Positions 1 to 12,800 are shown, counted from the first letter of the stretch. The stretch: DNA of 64,000 nucleotides from Aquilaria yunnanensis (GCA_039654915.1 CM077599.1:69284001-69348000), one strand, 5' to 3'. Numbers and translations: made by a program. The notes: a model not told the origin generated them from the sequence alone.

Positions 1-110
1 TTTTTTCATCAACCTATAGCAAAAAACCAAAACAATGATAGAAGGTCACAAATCATTCATAAATCAAGCTTAATTGTGGGATTAAAACATCATTTTTCCT
101 ATATTTATCA
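1..110 (-). repeat. Start of a gypsy LTR (minus strand), continues off the window
   Basis: Read on the minus strand, this begins with TGATAAATATAGG directly after a purine-rich run (GTATGGGGGTG), the expected layout of a polypurine tract followed by the first bases of a 3' LTR. The same sequence recurs at 17297-17405 and 56411-56530. The rest of the LTR lies to the left of the window. Confidence 0.55.
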
Positions 111-1955
111 CACCCCCATACTTGCATATTTGTTAGTCCTTAGCAAATACCAACCCTTAACATAGAAAAAAATCGAAAACAAACAAGCTAATTAAATGGG
201 ATTAATGTCTCATCAAAGATAAAATATGCTTACATACTTAATAATAAAGAAATTCAAGTAAGTACAAAAAGTGGTGCATTTATTGCTAAAGGTAAATGAA
301 CGCTCCCTAAGTGTTTCACTCTTTTCAATATTGATCCTTAGTGGCACTAATACTCTCTACACCTCTCCTTGTGTTTTAAACTATAAGCTTGCAAAAAGAC
401 CTAAACTCCATTACTTATGGAGTTGGGTTTAGTAAAGAAGGTCATTCATAGCCAAAAGTCTGATAGGTTTCTTTTTGGTTGTAATGGAGTTGGGTTTGGT
501 AAATGAGAGCATCGATAGAAGGCTTTTTTCTATGTAGTTCAAGTTGCTAGCAAAGTAGAATGCACATAAAATTTTATACCACTGTTCTTGACATTCAACA
601 AGCTCTACCTGCCCATCACACAAAAACATGTGCAAATTAGCTCAATCTTTTTTGGCTTTAAGGTAAAATCAAACACCTTTAGCCTTACTCATTATTTATT
701 TATTTATTTATTAGTGGACACACAATGCCAAGTTCTTACCATTCATATACATGACTACTCATTCACAAATGAATCCGCCCTACGCATTAAAAGTATGCTC
801 ATAAACCCCCACACTTGCACATTTATTCACTCTCCAACTTCAAACTTGACCCATCCCTTTTTTAACCCGTGACTATTTTTACACCTTGCTACATCTCAAT
901 TAAAGAAAAGATATACATGAAAGGGATAGAGGTTCTAATGTTGGGTTCATAAAAGAAATAGGCTATAGGCTCAAAAAGGTTCATAAATGGCTAAATAACA
1001 TAGGGATAACTATTTTGGAATAAGGAGTGTACCCTAAATTGTCATCATCAACTCTAAGACTATATACAACAATGTATGTTTGCAAAGGTCTTGAAGTAAA
1101 TTCTAGATCTATCATAAGATAAGGCTTACCTAACAATAGAAAGAATCATATAGCATCCATAAATTGATCATTTACGTTCAAAATGCTCGCCAGGCTAATT
1201 TCTACCAAAAGCAACAAAGACACACTTTTAAGCACTAAAAAGAATTTAACAACATTTAGCAAGCAAGAATCTCATCTTTGCAAAACATTAATCACCATTT
1301 GGGGTCCCTGTGATCCACAAACAACCTAAATGCTACTAAATGTACATAATCATGCCACCACCACTAGATGCAAAACATGCTAAGAAAAATAAAAAGAACG
1401 TGAAAACTAAAAGAAAAAAAATACACAAGCATGCCATGAGCCTAATGTCTAGCAACAAAACCCTATAATGTATGAAACAACAAAAAAACTATAATGCATG
1501 AATGTATCACCTAAATGCATCAAACATCACAAATCAAAGGCACACAACAACAAATATTATCTCCCCACACATAGTATGAACATTGTCCTCCACGTGAAAG
1601 GAAAGAAATAAGCATGGTGGAGTGCACCTGAGGATATGAATTGAGGCTCATTGGTGGTCGGGGAAGAAATTGCAACCCTATTTGTTTTACTTCAATCTCT
1701 GAGCAGCAATGGAGATGACACACTTTCTCATGCTCAATAGCCTTTAATCAACTAGGACCAAAATTAGTTCCTTAAAATTACATTGTTCCACCTACATAAA
1801 TGAAAAATAAAAATAAAAAATAAATGTAAAGGCAAAAATCATTGTACTTACTAAGACTTATGACAAAAAAAATGAAATTAAAATAAATCATTAGGTTGCC
1901 TCTCGATAAATACTAAGTTTTACGTTGTTAGCTCGATAAGCATTTGAATCAAGAT
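111..1955 (-). mobile_element. 3' non-coding tail of Athila-like gypsy copy I
   Basis: No credible coding sequence was found. On the minus strand it carries two landmarks typical of the region after the polyprotein in Athila/Tat-type elements: CGAGAGGCAACC near 1894-1905, and a GGACAATGTTCA...TGTGTGGGGAG stretch near 1561-1590. A close counterpart of the second motif, GTGTGGGGGAG, occurs near 14660 in the nested plus-strand gypsy element. The tail follows protease sequence almost directly, so reverse transcriptase, RNase H and integrase are missing. Short open frames here are chance. Confidence 0.55.
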
Positions 1956-1958
1956 TCT

Positions 1959-2760
1959 CTACAAAACCCTAAAGCTTCCCCTTAAGCTCAAATCCAATAT
2001 TATCCTTAATATGGCAGAAATAAAAAATAAGGGATCGTACCTAGGATGCAAGGAAACTGAATTAAAATGTGTCAAAGAGTTCAAAGCACTTACCGTACAA
2101 GACTCTTCAAAAAAATCACACTCATCAACATTACCTTGTATCCAGGTTATTAATGGATCTTTAAAAATAATAGAGGGAAAAGGTTTTACCAAACAACATG
2201 AAATCACATCAATCCATTTGTAAGTTTGTACATCATTTAGATTTTGAAAATTGTAGATATTGAAGGGCACTTGCTCCTTGCCCACTCTCAAGATGAGCTC
2301 TTTACCAACTAAATCAATTAATGCTTTTTTATGGCTAAAATGGTGTAGCTAGAATTATCAAAATGTCTTCATCTTCATCCATGTCGAGAACAACAAAATC
2401 TACCAGAAACACAGACTTGTCAACCTTTACTAACACATCCTATATCATCCAAACTTCTAAAATATAGTGTATGGCACCCAAGTAACATAGCACCTTGTTG
2501 AAGTGAGAAGTGCCAATGTCACATGGAATAGTGAAGCTACCAGGATCTTGCAATTTTTTAAGCAACTTTTTCTATAGCACAGCACTACATTCGTCAAATA
2601 TCATCACTATCTCAATTCCTTAAATTTCCTCTTATTAGACATAATGTCCTTAAGGAACTTAGCATAGTTAGGTACTTGTTGAATTGCCTCTAATAAGGGA
2701 ATATTGATTTCAACCTTTTTGAAGATATCCAAAAAGGTACAAAGGTACTCATCAAACTTC
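1959..2760 (-). pseudogene. Gypsy retropepsin remnant, copy I
   Basis: Minus-strand translation in shifting frames gives the usual Athila/Tat order: KKVEINIPLLEAIQQV, then KFLKDIMSNKRKF, then LQDPGSFTIPC, then the active-site region, then LRVGKEQVPFNIYN. Retropepsin processes the Gag-Pol polyprotein of LTR retrotransposons. The active-site motif, normally D-L-G-A, reads Y-L-G-A (TAC for GAC near 2490), so the catalytic aspartate is gone. At least one frameshift lies between KRKF and the QDPGSF motif. The longest clean frame is 1959-2291. No reverse transcriptase follows. Confidence 0.75.
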
Positions 2761-3133
2761 TTCTTCTTAAACCTTTAAGGATATGGAATATATGATGTTA
2801 GAGGAGGGAGAGATAGGGAAACTAAGGTATCCCTTTTTTTTAGGGTATATCTTTGTTTTTCTCTTTTCAGTTGCACTTTCATCAACTTCTTTTTCTTTCC
2901 TGTCTTGAATTGATCCTTCTTGTTCATTACCTTCGTGCACTTCTTGTGATTCTTTGGTTGGATAGGAGCTATCTTCCTTACTCCTTAGTTTAACTTCTCT
3001 TAATTATTTGCCCTTTCTCAAGGTAATGACCTTGAATTCACTTCAGTGTTGCTAGGGAGATTTTCTTTGTTGAAGTGAACCCACAGCTTTACTCAACTAT
3101 GCAATTTGTGTTTCTAAAATTTTCACTAAAGAC

Positions 3134-4382
3134 TAGTGGCGGAGGCAATAAAGGGGCTGGGGGGTACCCACCCCCCTAACATTTTTTACAAATTATAGTA
3201 TTATATATATGTATATGTAAAAATAAAGACAAAAAAATTACATTATATTTGTTGTGGCCCCTCTCATTTTTTAATTATAAAACATAATAATAATTTTAAG
3301 AAATATAGATGTAAAATGGTAATAATTTCTCTATCTCACTAAAGTTATACATAAATGCATGTGGTTGATTTGTGTGAGAAATGTAGGAAAAGTCTAACAT
3401 TAAACAATTAATTTTACTTTCTTACTATAAATTAATTATTTATATTTTAAAAAGTTAGAAATGTAAAAATGCAACCATTCCACTTCTTTTGCAAAATTTT
3501 GCATTAACCAATCTGTGTCTCATAAGAAATAGAGGAAGTTAGTTAATAAACAGATGATGGAGCTTTTTCTTCTTAGTGTTGCTTTGGATCCCAGAGATTT
3601 CTATAAGTCTTTTAATGTTGAGAACACATATAGATTAGCTAACAAGTTTTATTCTTCAGATTTCACTAAACAATAAAAGATTCATTTGAAGTATCAGTTA
3701 CAATATTATGAGCATGATGTACCTCGCTATCCACAGTTGAAAAATGTATTTATAATTTTTGAATTGTATAGAGGACTAATGACAACATGAAAGTAAAAAA
3801 TTTATCTCTTGGTGAATAGATTGATTCGTCTTATATTGACTCTTCCTGTTTTGACTACAACAATAAAACGAGCCTTTTTAGCAATGAAAATTGTCAAAAC
3901 AATGCTTCGTAGTAGCATGAGTGATGATTTTCTCAAGAATCACTTGATTGTATATTGAAAGAGAGATTGTTGAGACCTTTTCAGTAGACAAGATAATAAA
4001 TGATTTTTATGCATTGAAAGAAATACGTGCCCACCTCAAGATGTACAAGGTATTATATATCTTTTTATTTGTTATGTGATATTAATCAAACATGTGTACA
4101 TGTATAATAACATAACTAATTTTCCATTGACTGATAAGCTGGAGATTTGATATGGATTTGAAGCTTATGATCATCGATTCATTATATGGATAAAAACTAA
4201 GATTTAGTAAGTTTTACTTACTATTTTAGAAGTGTATAACCAATAAACACAACATTTTAATAGATTTTAAGTTATTTTTGTTATTTTCTTTTTGCATTGT
4301 GGAAATACTTCTACTTCTTGGTTCTTTAACATTTTTCAAATGAAGTCCGACCCCCTAGCTTAAAATCCTAGCTTCACCCCTG
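3134..4382 (+). mobile_element. hAT-superfamily DNA transposon, decayed, 1249 bp
   Basis: The insertion is flanked by a perfect 8-bp duplication CTAAAGAC (3126-3133 and 4383-4390), the hAT target-site length. The ends are imperfect inverted repeats: TAGTGGCGGAGGCA at the left and CAGGGGTGAAGCTAGG read inward from the right, each followed by a run of G, a terminal style common in plant hAT elements. The paralogous gypsy copies at about 35100 and 53418 read straight through the site with no insert (CACTGAAGACC; CACTGAAGGCC). It contains transposase-like coding remnants on the plus strand. Confidence 0.85.
3565..4050 (+). pseudogene. hAT transposase C-terminal (dimerisation domain) remnant
   Basis: Plus-strand translation across stops and frameshifts yields SVALDPRDFYKSFNVENTYR, then the hAT dimerisation landmarks TERxFSAM-like (here KRAFLAMKIVKTMLRSSMSD), DDFLKNHLIVY and FYALKEIRAHLKMYKV. 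This matches the C-terminal dimerisation region of plant TTF-type zinc-finger hAT transposases, which excise and insert their own element. It has several in-frame stops and lacks the N-terminal zinc finger and most of the catalytic core, so it is not functional. Confidence 0.75.
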
Positions 4383-4719
4383 CTAAAGACCCTATACTTG
4401 TCATTTTCATCCCGATTTTATATAACCAACTTTCATTTTTCACAAATCTATTTCTTGTTTTGGTTATAAATGTTCCAAGTAAGTCTTCCAGAGGTGGCTT
4501 CTTTTCTACAGGAGGTTGTTCAAAACTTGGTGAATTAGGTGTCATTCTGTTTCCTCCAAAACCGTAGACATCCTGATTTCTGAACCCTTAATTGAATTAT
4601 CCTTGCATCAGACTACCTCCATAGCCATAACCTGTTTGATTTATAAAAAGTACCAACTCCTGATCATGCTTTAATGGGTAATGAGAAGAACTCACTATGG
4701 CCACAAGCTCCAATGGGTA

Positions 4720-5161
4720 ATTTTTAAGAGTTGCAAATAGTTAATTGGGTTGATTAGTTATCACTTTTTATGCTGCTTCTCTACTTTGATGATAGGTGCA
4801 CTTGCATGTGAGTTCATGTTTGAGTATAAAAAGATTTGACGCATCAACATTGTTTACTAGTGTAGTGGAAAAAGTTTATTGTGAACTACAAACACATAAA
4901 GTAGTTAATTGCATTGGGAGAATTTATTTTCCATAGTTATTTGATTAAGTTTACAAGTAGTTAGTGTTAGTTTCTTCTACAATTTAATGTGTAATTTTTA
5001 ATAATTAAAAGTAGTTTAGGCACTTAATTTCTTTTGATTTCTACTTATAATTCTCTACTTGCTTAGTTTTCTTTAGCATTTGATCCTGTGGACATGACCC
5101 GGTCTCATTGGTTTTATTATTAGTTCAATAACTGTATACTTGTGGTGTGCACAACAAGTTT
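4720..5161 (+). repeat. 3' part of an Athila-like LTR (plus strand), copy I
   Basis: Homologous to 36255-36667 and 54580-55011. It ends in the sequence usual just before the primer-binding site of Athila-type elements (CTTGTGGTGTGCACAACAAG). The 5' portion of this LTR, present in the other two copies, has been deleted here. Confidence 0.65.
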
Positions 5162-5180
5162 TTGGCGTCATTGTCAAGGA
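5162..5180 (+). other. Degenerate tRNA-Asp primer-binding site
   Basis: TTGGCGTCATTGTCAAGGA corresponds to the tRNA-Asp type primer site TGGCGCCGTTGCC with several substitutions. It sits at the LTR end and just upstream of gag, where minus-strand DNA synthesis would start. A well-preserved version is at 8206-8222. Confidence 0.6.
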
Positions 5181-5355
5181 TTAATTGATGATGGTTTTCT
5201 ATAGCTAGTTTAGAGATTGTTTTCTTTTATTTAGTTAGTTATTTTATTTCTAGAATTTCTCGCTTGTGGTTTCATTTTATTTTATTTATGTGGTTTCATT
5301 TTATTTTATTTATCTCCCTATTTTTTTTTGCGTAGATTGTCTGTGTTGCTGATGC

Positions 5356-6060
5356 ATGCCTAGAACAGCTAGAGTGTAAGAAAAGTTGTAGCACCCTAAG
5401 TTGGAACAACCAGTCAAAGAACTTAGAAAGCAAAATAAGACGGATGACCAAGTATAAGCAGCAAGTAAAACGGAGTCAAAATGAAAAGAGTGAGAAAGGC
5501 TAGAACATGAATGGTTAGCTCAATAAGAGCTAGAAAGAGATAGAGTTAAGCATTAAAAAAAATAAGAAGATAGAGAAATGGTGGCTCAAAGGCAAACAAA
5601 TCCAGATTTTGGTGGAAAAATTAATATGAACAAGCAAGCTGGTCAGTACATGGATTTTCAATAGCAAAGACCCATCAAAGATTATTGCTAGTTAGTGGCA
5701 GTAGACAACTATCATGGGATTCAGACGCTAGTGGTGAATGCAAGGAACTTTCAAATTCCTCCTGGCTTAATCAATTTGGAGTAAATGAATCAATTTGGAA
5801 AACTCCATTAATGATCCAAATAATCATCTAGCAAATTTTTAGTAGTTGTGTGACACCATTAAAATTGAGGGAGCAATTTCTGATGGTTTCTGCCTCACTC
5901 TATTTCTTTTTCTCTCTAGGACAAAGAAAAAGAGGTCGCTACACACAATACTAGCTGGGGGCATGACCACTTGTCAAAAGGTTGCATAAAAATTCCTTAC
6001 AAAATTTTTCCATCTATCAAAGGCTACTAAGTTGACATCAAAGATAAGCACATTCAGGTA
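5356..6060 (+). pseudogene. Gypsy gag N-terminal remnant (plus strand), copy I
   Basis: Starts MPRTARV at 5356 and runs, with frameshifts and stops, through KINMNKQAGQY, QRPIKDYC, VNARNFQIPPGLINLE, FQIPPGL-type and TTCQKVA/FLTKFFPSIKG-type segments of an Athila-like Gag, the structural protein of the retrotransposon particle. It is on the strand opposite to the gag C-terminus at 2761-4719, so one gag is split between strands. The same arrangement occurs in copies II and III. Confidence 0.7.
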
Positions 6061-6588
6061 GCATCTGTACATCATCCAAGATTCACATTTACTCTAGAAG
6101 ATGAAAAAATCTAGCCTAATATAATCTTTGAAACAAAACCAATAAAAGAACTAAAATCCATTTTTAGAAACTAGAGAACAAAAATTAGGAAAAGGTTTAA
6201 GAACTCATGAATTGAAGCTTCAAAAATCACATTAACTGCTTCTCCTTCTTGCTATGATTTCTCCTCTTCTATTTTTTCTACAACCACCACTTTCTCTTCT
6301 TTTTCCCCTTCTTGTGCCTCTAGCTTTTGGCTCGTTTTAGAACCTTTCTTTGTACTGCAGATCTCTCTCTCTCCCTTTAATACATACACTTTCCCCTATT
6401 TTCCCCTTTATAACGATGTTGTCGCACCAAAGTGTGCTGTTTTACCATTGCTGACTGCTAAATGCATTTTCTGCTACCACTCAATGTCATCACACCAATT
6501 AGTTTGTGCTACTTCACCAATGTCCAGCAATGCCACATCCCTTTTAATGCAACCTTTTGTCATGCCTTGAGCTCCAAAAATCTACCAG
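6061..6588. repeat. Block-shared non-coding sequence, interrupted by gypsy insertion
   Basis: Matches 55860-56410 of block C closely. It contains pyrimidine-rich stretches and the words CTCCAAAAATCTACCAG at its right edge, where block C continues uninterrupted. No coding signal is convincing; the 65-codon frame at 6462-6659 crosses an LTR border. It may be LTR or leader sequence of another element. Confidence 0.5.
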
Positions 6589-8205
6589 CTAATAAGCTTA
6601 TATTTGTTATATTTATTTCTCTCATATTTAGTATGTTTTGTAGCTTAGAGCATATCTAGACTTAATTAATTAAAAGTGGATTTAATTTTCAATTTTACAA
6701 GTTTTAATTTGGTTGTTTTCTTTCAGGATTTTGATAGATTAGCGATATTCCAGTGGAAAATCATATCTTGAGCTACAGAGGTCAAAATGAAGTGATTCAT
6801 GATTCATTGGAAGGCTAACATTTGGAGCTACAAATCATTTGCAGACCATAAAACCCAGTTCACACGTTAAGGGGGTTAAATTCATCTTCAAAGTTGTGAT
6901 TTGCATGTCATCACTGGTTGAGAAGTAGTTGCGGTATTTTGGGCATATGTTTAACTGTAGATATCTATTTTATGTGATTTAGGTGTCATTTTGAAGCGAA
7001 CAAAGAGCTCTACAACTTTCATGTTTTGAGTTTTGAGAGATAATGGAGATATCAAGGTCGAATTTTAGCTTGAAGTTGCTACTGATGTTCAAAAGCATTT
7101 CTTCACTCACAACTTTGAAACAAGTTTTAATGTGGATTAATTCCAAAGGCCTATAAACCATGTGGGAGAAAATTTCAGCTTAAAGAAACAATTCCCCTAG
7201 TCACACTAAGGGATTCTAGTTATTTTTAATCCTTTTTATTTGTGTGGGATAATTTTAGAAGAATGTAGGAAGTTAGGGGGATTTTATGAATTTTACCACA
7301 CTAGGTTAATTTTTTTTAGGCTTTTAAATAGATGAGCAACTGTCGCCAGGCTCAATCCCTCTCTTGGTACTTTAGTTTATCTTTATTTTTCTTGCCTTTC
7401 ATTCAAAGCATATCTAAGTAGTTTTCAAGTTTGGTTCTAGGGACGATTTCCATCGCCAACACTAGTTGTGAGGATTGATTTTGGTTGTTGCAATTTTCTT
7501 TAAATTTGAGTATTTACTTCTTCTTGGTTTAAATTTATTGCAATTAATTTTTCTATTCTCACTTATTGGATTGGTTTTGAGATTTCAAAATTGCTTGATT
7601 TTCTTTCAAACTGCTTGGGTGAAAAGAATTGGATTAGAAGCAACTGAATTTAAGTAGAGATTATTTTTATTTTTAGTTAGTTATATAGGATAAAAAAGAC
7701 AAGTTAAATTATTCAAGCTTTTGGATGGTTGCTTGGAATAAACCTTTTGGTTCGGTGTTCTTCATGCTAATTTTTGAGTTGATTAGAAATTGTTTTCCAA
7801 TATCTGATGACTCAAAATAAAGAAATTAATCTTAAATTTTTTCTAGTTAATTTTCACTGTTGAATTCTTTAGGTTCTTTTTAACTTTAAAGAGAGTCCTG
7901 TTTATTTGCTTGGATTGAATAAATATTTTTTTTATGATCAACTGCATAATTGTAATGGATGATCAATCTTGAACTAGCATTTTTAGTATTGGTTAATTTC
8001 ATTTTAATTCTATAGTCAATTTATTTCAGGGTTCGATTCAAGAAAACCCTCAAATCTTTTATTCTTGTTTTCTGATAAGAAGCTTTAGGTTAAAATATTT
8101 CCCGTGGGATTCAACCTGATTTTCACTGTATATTACAAATTTATTTATTCTGAGTTGTTAGTGGGGCAGAACTATTTTTGATGGTTTTGATGAACAACAA
8201 AAAAA
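6589..8205 (+). repeat. 5' LTR of the nested gypsy element
   Basis: Pairs with 15648-17290 almost end to end, starting at the ATAAGCTTATATTTG region and ending just before the primer-binding site. Open frames inside it (for example 7475-7657) have no family match I recognise and are interrupted in the other LTR. Confidence 0.8.
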
Positions 8206-8222
8206 TTGGCGCCGTTGCCAGG
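8206..8222 (+). other. Primer-binding site, tRNA-Asp type
   Basis: TTGGCGCCGTTGCCAGG directly follows the 5' LTR and matches the canonical Athila/Tat primer site with one mismatch. Confidence 0.85.
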
Positions 8223-8440
8223 AAAAATTCTTTTTCTGTTAAAGTTTCATTTTTCTTTATTTTAGTAAATTGACTTATGCCATGATCTTCTCATACAGGT
8301 GAATTAGTGTTTGATCTAGAGATCAAGAAGAAAGCAAAGGTGAATAGCAAAGCAATGAGGCAAGCGGTCAATTCTTCTACTTCGACATCTGCAAACAGTG
8401 ACTCTAAAAGAAAAAGAAAAGTAGTTATTATTGTGGTGAT

Positions 8441-9720
8441 GGCGGCACAAAGAACACTATGGGAGTTGGTAATTTCTTTTTAGGTCATTCTAGGTTTTGA
8501 TTAAACCGGATGAAAGGTAGTACAACTAGTCCTTTGCCTTGTCCACCAAAGAAAATGGGAAAGCTCTTAGCTTAATATATTCTTCTGCAACTCCCTGTGG
8601 CTTCATAATTGAGCAAACTACATGAAATTCTTTCAAGTGCTTGTAGGGATCCTCATATGCAAGTCCATGAAATGTAGCAGTCCAGATTTCAATTAAAAAA
8701 CAACCTCAATATCAAGGAAATCAATGCACAGGGGTTGCTGGGAGAAGTTCTTTCCAGCTTTAAAAGCTAGAACAATTTAGAAGGAAATCAGCGAGATTCA
8801 TTAGCACAACGGAGAAAGCCTCTATGAATACTGGGAGAGATTTAACCAATTATGTGAGAGTTTCCCATATCACAATTTTCTGAGCAATTGTTTCTACAGT
8901 ACTTCTATAAAGGGCTACCGTTCATGGATCGGAGTATGTTGGATGCTGCAAGTGGAGGAGCACTTGTAGAAAATACACTTGAAGAAGCAAATGACCTGAT
9001 TTCTAAAATGGCGGCCAACTCACAGCAATTTGGGACAAGGATTGACCAAATGCTGAAGAAGGAAAATAAGGTAAGAACATCTACCCTTGAAGCTCAACTT
9101 TTTGAACTAACCTCTTTTGTTAAACACGTTGCCTTAGGACGGGTTCAAAATCTTAGAGTTTGTGGTATTTGCTCGGTTCAAGGACTCCTTACCGACTTAT
9201 GCCTATAGCTTCAGGAGGATACAATGCCTTAAGTGACTGTGGTAAGTAGGTTTGTTAACCAACCAAAAAGGTATGATCCCTATGTGAATGAATATAATCC
9301 TGGTTGGAGAGATCACCCGAATTTCAGATATGAGCAGCCAAGTAACCAACAACAGTACCCATTTCTTGGTTATAACAAACCAGCCCGTTCACAACAAAAC
9401 CAAGGACCAAGTTTATGTATGTCTTTAGAGGATATTGTTAAAGATTTAGCTACTAATACCCAAATGTTTCAGTAGGAAACAAGGCTAACATCAAAGACTT
9501 GGGGAACCAAATTTCACAACTGGTAGCCTCATTGAACAAAATTAAAGCTAAAAATGGGAGGCTACCATCTCAAGCTAAAATCAACCTAAGACAGCATGCT
9601 AATGTCATGACCCTTTGAAGTGGCAAAGAGGTGCAAACCACCACATCAAAAATGGCAGCACAAAAAAAAACAAGATGGCCCAAAACTAGCAACTTCTGAT
9701 GCACCAACTAATAAGGTAAG
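8441..9720 (+). pseudogene. Gypsy gag remnant
   Basis: Begins MAAQRTLWEL at 8441, a usual start for this Gag family, then passes through frameshifts. Recognisable segments in order are GESLYEYWERFNQLCESFP (about 8815-8870), YFYKGLPFMDRSMLDAASGG (8903-8962), ISKMAANSQQFGTR (8999-9040) and EYNPGWRDHPNFRYEQ (9290-9337). Gag packages element RNA into particles. The two longest clean frames are 8888-9208 and 9233-9475. Part of the N-terminal half is missing, and stops separate the pieces. Confidence 0.8.
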
Positions 9721-9840
9721 TAACAAGCCAATTTTTGGAAAGTAAAAAATTCTAATTCCACCCGTTTTCCCAACAGGTTGGCAAAATAAAAAAAAAATAC
9801 AGATAGAGCAAAAATTTCTTGAGATTTTTATGAAGGTTGA

Positions 9841-12800
9841 TGTTACGCCCCCAATTTTATAAACCTTAATTTTAAAAGATATCTTAAATTCCTAGAATTA
9901 TAAAGCATTTAATTAAAAATAATTTAAGAAATATGAGGTAAAACATTTTATTTTAAATTATTTTCCAAACAATAAGAGTATTAAACGAAATCAAAGTAGT
10001 TAAGTGACAATCCCAGGAAAACTAATATGCGGATAATGTGCCAATTTAAACAAACCATATGTTTCTTTAGAAATCAAATAACACAAAGTTGAAACCCAGT
10101 CCCAGCCAGTTCTACTTTTGAGGGGCTACAGCGTGCCCTCACTCAGTCTGCTCCACATCTTGAACCTCATTATATGGTTCAGTGTACTCTGTCTCCTCAT
10201 AGTACTCACCTAAGAAAAACTTGTTAGAATGGGGGGTGAGCACAACTTGCTCAGTAAGGGGGAAGTATCAGGCCCATCACGTGGGTCTTAATATTCCCAC
10301 AACAAACAACAACGAATAATAAACTTTAAGTTCTAGCAATTTAATTAAAGAACAATTTCATACAACATCATAACAACAATATCAAAGTCCTACTAGCATA
10401 CTTGAACTACCATGCATATGCATTATTCTTTTTACCGATTAAATCATATCTTATTGATTAATCAATTAATCCAACACTTAAATGCCGTTGGACAAACCTA
10501 GGGTGGTGAGCGTGTACATCACCCACTCTCGAGATAACTCTTAGGTAGTGCCACTAGGGATGCCACCAAGCCAAAGCCTTTCGGGATACCTATGCCGTGG
10601 TAGAGCCTCTCGTGATAGCAGCCATAAGTATGGTCCCTCACCAGTTATGGTCTGGCAGCGCACAAATCATATCTCCATACTCCGTGTCAATATTGGGTCA
10701 TGACTAGGGATGGTTTGCTGCCACCCTAACATGCCTCTCGGGTTCAAATCGTCCATTTCGAACCTCTCGTCTAAATTTACGGCTTGTCAGGTCATGCAAA
10801 TATGGTTCGTCACCAACCATGCATGCCTTGTATTTTATCTTACTCCTCAAATCTGTTATTTAATGCAGCCTTGTGTATGACGATCATCAATCATATGCAA
10901 CAGCCAATTGATGCATGACAGTAGCTCATTTATTTTAGCTCTTTTTAATAGAGTGCCATGATTCTAGTGCATCCTATTTCTTTTATCATGTTATCTTAAC
11001 TTAATGTTACATGATGTCATGACAATCATTGATATATATATTTTTTAAGTGTATTTATGATAAATGTTCATCTCATTTCTCGTGAATTCTTTCTAAGTTG
11101 GTCATTTAGCATTTACACTCCTAATCCTTTATTTATCGGCTTATAGTAATTTATTACAGCACTAACATGCCACTAACGATTGCTTTCAATCTCATCATGT
11201 TGCTAGCAAGTTTGTCAGCCCTAAACATGGTATTAGCGGTGTTTGTCTCACCGGCCCTAAACATGGTACTAATGGGTTTATTTAAGCGGTCCTAACATAC
11301 TTCTAATTTAATTCTTGTTACAAGCGGTCCTAGTATGATACTAGTACCAAACATACATCATACATCACATCATTACAACCATGCAACCAACCAACCAAAA
11401 TTACATCTCAATGGAAGAGAACTAAAATAAAATAAAATAAAATAAAATTCTAGGAAAACTAATTAATTACCCAACCCATGTTGCCCACACATTTAAAGAT
11501 TTTGTTTAGCCCAATTGTTTATTTAGAATTTATTATTCGGGTTGATGCTTGTTTTAGGCCTAAGAGGGCCCATGAGAACTAACCCGTTTTTCCCCCTTAC
11601 CTAGTTTGGAATAATACGGCGAAAGAGGGCGATTTCCTAGGACGGTCCTACAAAATGTTAGTAAGGTAGAAAATTAGAAAATATGCTAAAATTTATAAAT
11701 TTTCCTAAATGGTACTCGGAAGGTTCATGTTCTTAACATCTAGGCCAAAATTTTACCTAGTGGCCAAAAAGGGTCTCGAGGTGTCTTCGGTGGCCTCGTG
11801 CCTATTCAGGATCGTGTCGGAAGCCTTCTTGATATTGATCCTAAAAATTACAGTGGCCATACACTAACTTATAATCTCATTTAATGGCTGTAAAAACTGA
11901 TCTTGGAAGGAAAAAATTTTTATTTCGGTTACCGATGTGTTTTCGGGATCTCTGACGCTCCGGGAGTCCAACGAAGCGCCAAACCTTCAAGTAAGGATTT
12001 TCTAACCCTTTATAACAACATGGACAGAAAAGATAAGATAATTTTTAGGGCTATAAGATTTGAAATTGGCAGCCGAAAGAATTTTAAAAAGACTACGGTT
12101 GCTTACCGGGGTTTAGGAGCAAGTATAGACCCGATTGCACCGGAAGCGAGTGCAAAACCCAAAAATTGGATTAAAAATGATCTACCAAGATTTTACAGAA
12201 AAAATATTAGGACTTTAGGTGCTGGAAGAAAATAAAAAAAAATTAAAAGAGTAATACTGAAGAATTTTGGCTCACGCGAATGAAATCAAAATCGTCAGTA
12301 CTCGTAGGGTCGCTTTTGGTGTTCGGATGTGGTTTCCCTTCAACTTAATGAACCTAAGCAATAATAGGGAATTAAAGAGAATTCAAAATTGGTTGGATGA
12401 TGGAGAAATAAAAGCCCAAAGGGCTAGACTTACACCGGTTCGACGAAGATCATGGTCGAGCCGGTAACGGAGCGGAAAGTGCGACGACAACCCTTTGGTG
12501 TGATAACTTCTTCTCCACTCTACTATGCAAGTTGCCAAACAATGGTGGAATTAGGAGTCTATCTAAATGAATTAAAGGAATGAAAAAGAGAAATATACAC
12601 GAAGGTTGAAGGAGGCGGCTGGAATGGCAAGGTGAAACATAGCGATCATTGGTGTTTTTCCCATTGTTGTTGCTTAAGTGGATGTTGCGCATGGACTAGA
12701 AAAGAAAGGAAGCGGTAGCAGGCTTTGGTTTTTTAATTAAAGCCGAATTGGATTTTTTTTTTTTTTACCTAGGAGAGATACGGGACAAGAATATTAAATT

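Larger units (their letters stand above)
2761..4719 (-). pseudogene. Gypsy gag C-terminal remnant, copy I, interrupted by a hAT element
   Basis: Minus-strand sequence encodes the C-terminal part of an Athila-like Gag. The segment at 4383-4545 reads PPLEDLLGTFITKTRNRF, parallel to the better-kept copy at 34852-35328. The gag is cut in two by the hAT insertion at 3134-4382. Relative to copies II and III, about 0.8 kb near 4719 has been deleted, joining gag directly to LTR sequence. The 61-codon frame at 4360-4545 runs across the hAT border and is not a gene. Confidence 0.7.

Noticed and set aside
588..872. 94-codon plus-strand frame at the window start
   Set aside because: It lies in the non-coding tail of a gypsy element, on the opposite strand, with no recognisable domain.
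11903..12467. Two open frames of 110 and 66 codons
   Set aside because: Both lie inside the solo-LTR-like insertion and show no recognisable domain or gene structure.
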